Below, one piece after another: positions 13,187 through 14,073 of a DNA stretch of 14,073 nucleotides. Within the stretch, counting starts at the first letter, position 1. Each line of letters opens with the position of its first letter. A program made the position numbers and the translations under genes. Below the pieces are notes generated by a model. It was not told the origin of the DNA and searched no databases. It worked only from the letters and a program-made list of their open reading frames with translations. The DNA is taken from the NCBI GenBank assembly GCA_021784205.1, contig JAJXTB010000073.1, forward strand, positions 1 through 14,073, given 5' to 3'. The DNA is from Actinomycetes bacterium. Lineage in GTDB: Bacteria > Actinomycetota > Acidimicrobiia > Acidimicrobiales > RAAP-2.

Positions 13187-14073
13187 ATGGTAGGTGACGA
13201 TGTCGGGCGAGTTGATTCGTGGCTGGAGATCCTCTGGGACAACCGGGGGTCAGACTTGCTCTTGGCCGGTGGATCGGCGCCGCGGATTCGCGTCAACGGT
13301 CGCTTGATCCCGGTTGAAGGTGCGCCGTCCTTGTCGGCGAAAGACGTGGCGGACATGGCATTTCCCTTACTCACAGAAGGGCAACGCGAGATCTTCGATG
13401 CACAGATGGACGTCGACTTTGCGTTCTCGTGGCGTGACCTCGCGCGAGTACGCGGCAGTGTGTTCACCCAACGGGGCCAGGCCGCGATGTCGCTGCGGAT
13501 CATTCCGAGCCGGATTCCCTCGTTCGAAGAACTGGGACTTCCGTGGGCGGCGGACTGGGTCGCCAAGCAGCCTCGAGGTTTCGTCCTCGTCACCGGTCCG
13601 ACGGGATCGGGTAAGTCGACGACCCTCGCCTCGATCATCGATCGGGTGAACGACACGCGCGCGGCGCACATCCTCACCATCGAGGATCCCGTGGAGTACG
13701 TGCACAATCACAAGATGTCGGCCGTGACCCAACGAGAGATCGGACTCGATAGCCCATCCTTCGACCGCGCCCTGCGTTCGGCGCTGCGCGAGGACCCCGA
13801 CGTCTTGTTGATTGGCGAGATGCGCGACATCGACTCGATCCAGATCGCGCTCACCATGGCCGAAACTGGCCACTTGGTCTTTGCCACGTTGCACACCAAT
13901 GACGCCGCCCAGGCGATTGACCGCATTATCGACGTCTTCCCGGCGTGGCGTCAGGAACAGACGCGTGTGCAGCTGGCGGCTTCACTCAGCGCCATCGTGG
14001 CCCAACGACTGATTCCAAAGGTGGACGGCGGGATGGTCGCCGCCTTTGAGGTGCTCATCGCGACCAGCCCGGT
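13187..14073 (+). CDS. pilT: Type IV pilus retraction ATPase PilT, 3' end off the window
   Basis: The frame is open from ATG 13187 to the right edge, 295 codons visible; the family is about 350-370 residues, so the C-terminus is missing. GAAAGG (13173-13178) lies eight bases upstream and resembles the pilA ribosome site. The N-terminal PAS-like domain has GSDLLLAGGSAPRIRVNGRL (21-40), where the usual SDLHL histidine is Leu. Walker A is GPTGSGKST (137-145, Lys143), the Asp box TIEDPVEYVH (164-173), Walker B VLLIGEMRD with Glu211, and the His box TGHLVFATLHTND with His229 and His236. There is no tetracysteine site, unlike PilB, which supports PilT. The AIRNLIRE retraction motif would lie beyond the window, so PilT versus PilU cannot be settled. 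It powers pilus retraction. No clear promoter was seen between the pilA terminator and the start. Confidence 0.94.
   Translation, partial: MVGDDVGRVDSWLEILWDNRGSDLLLAGGSAPRIRVNGRLIPVEGAPSLSAKDVADMAFPLLTEGQREIFDAQMDVDFAFSWRDLARVRGSVFTQRGQAAMSLRIIPSRIPSFEELGLPWAADWVAKQPRGFVLVTGPTGSGKSTTLASIIDRVNDTRAAHILTIEDPVEYVHNHKMSAVTQREIGLDSPSFDRALRSALREDPDVLLIGEMRDIDSIQIALTMAETGHLVFATLHTNDAAQAIDRIIDVFPAWRQEQTRVQLAASLSAIVAQRLIPKVDGGMVAAFEVLIATSP

Overview
The window is high-GC, densely packed bacterial DNA. Protein content and codon style suggest a free-living actinomycete (Actinomycetota). The prepilin set, the AcuC-type deacetylase and the Pat-like acetyltransferase would fit a member of the Acidimicrobiia, but that placement is inference. 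Two genes run off the ends: a methyltransferase at the left and pilT at the right.

Left part (1-4126), metabolic and regulatory genes. A SAM methyltransferase and a MarR repressor form a minus-strand pair joined by an ATGA overlap. An MpaB/DUF2236-type oxygenase is transcribed divergently. The gap between the two units holds a perfect 18-bp palindrome (8-2-8), the likely MarR operator. The oxygenase converges with a second minus-strand operon and the two stop codons share the four bases CTAG. That operon reads GNAT acetyltransferase, then zinc deacetylase, then universal stress protein, with a 1-base gap and a GTGA overlap. It places a protein acetylase, a deacetylase and a plausible target in one transcript.

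Intergenic hub (4127-4696). Upstream of the GNAT gene lie four ATTCTT/ATTCTC elements phased at 11, 21 and 11 bases, like an OmpR/PhoB-type binding array. Next is a small gene resembling the N-terminal part of excisionase/antitoxin-type proteins without their HTH, then a possibly structured leader before pilB.

Right part (4697-14073), a type IV pilus locus. pilB and pilC overlap by ATGA. After 40 bases come three minor-prepilin genes (W/J-like, V/I-like, X/K-like), also joined by ATGA overlaps. The first two carry large Gly/Ser/Thr-rich C-terminal passengers: a beta-solenoid-like region and two IPT/TIG-like Ig modules. The third lacks Glu5, as expected of a GspK/PilX-type tip subunit. Its gene holds two perfect 12-bp inverted repeats with 7-base loops, one of them with a third partner copy that allows alternative folding. 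A 646-base gap follows, carrying a decayed IS30-family transposase tail and the probable pilA promoter. The major pilin gene pilA ends in a strong intrinsic terminator (15-bp stem plus T5), and the retraction ATPase gene pilT begins after it. PilB would drive extension, PilC would be the membrane platform, PilA the fibre, the three minor pilins the priming tip that presents adhesive domains, and PilT would drive retraction. No pilD, pilM, pilN or pilO is visible, so they probably lie outside the window.
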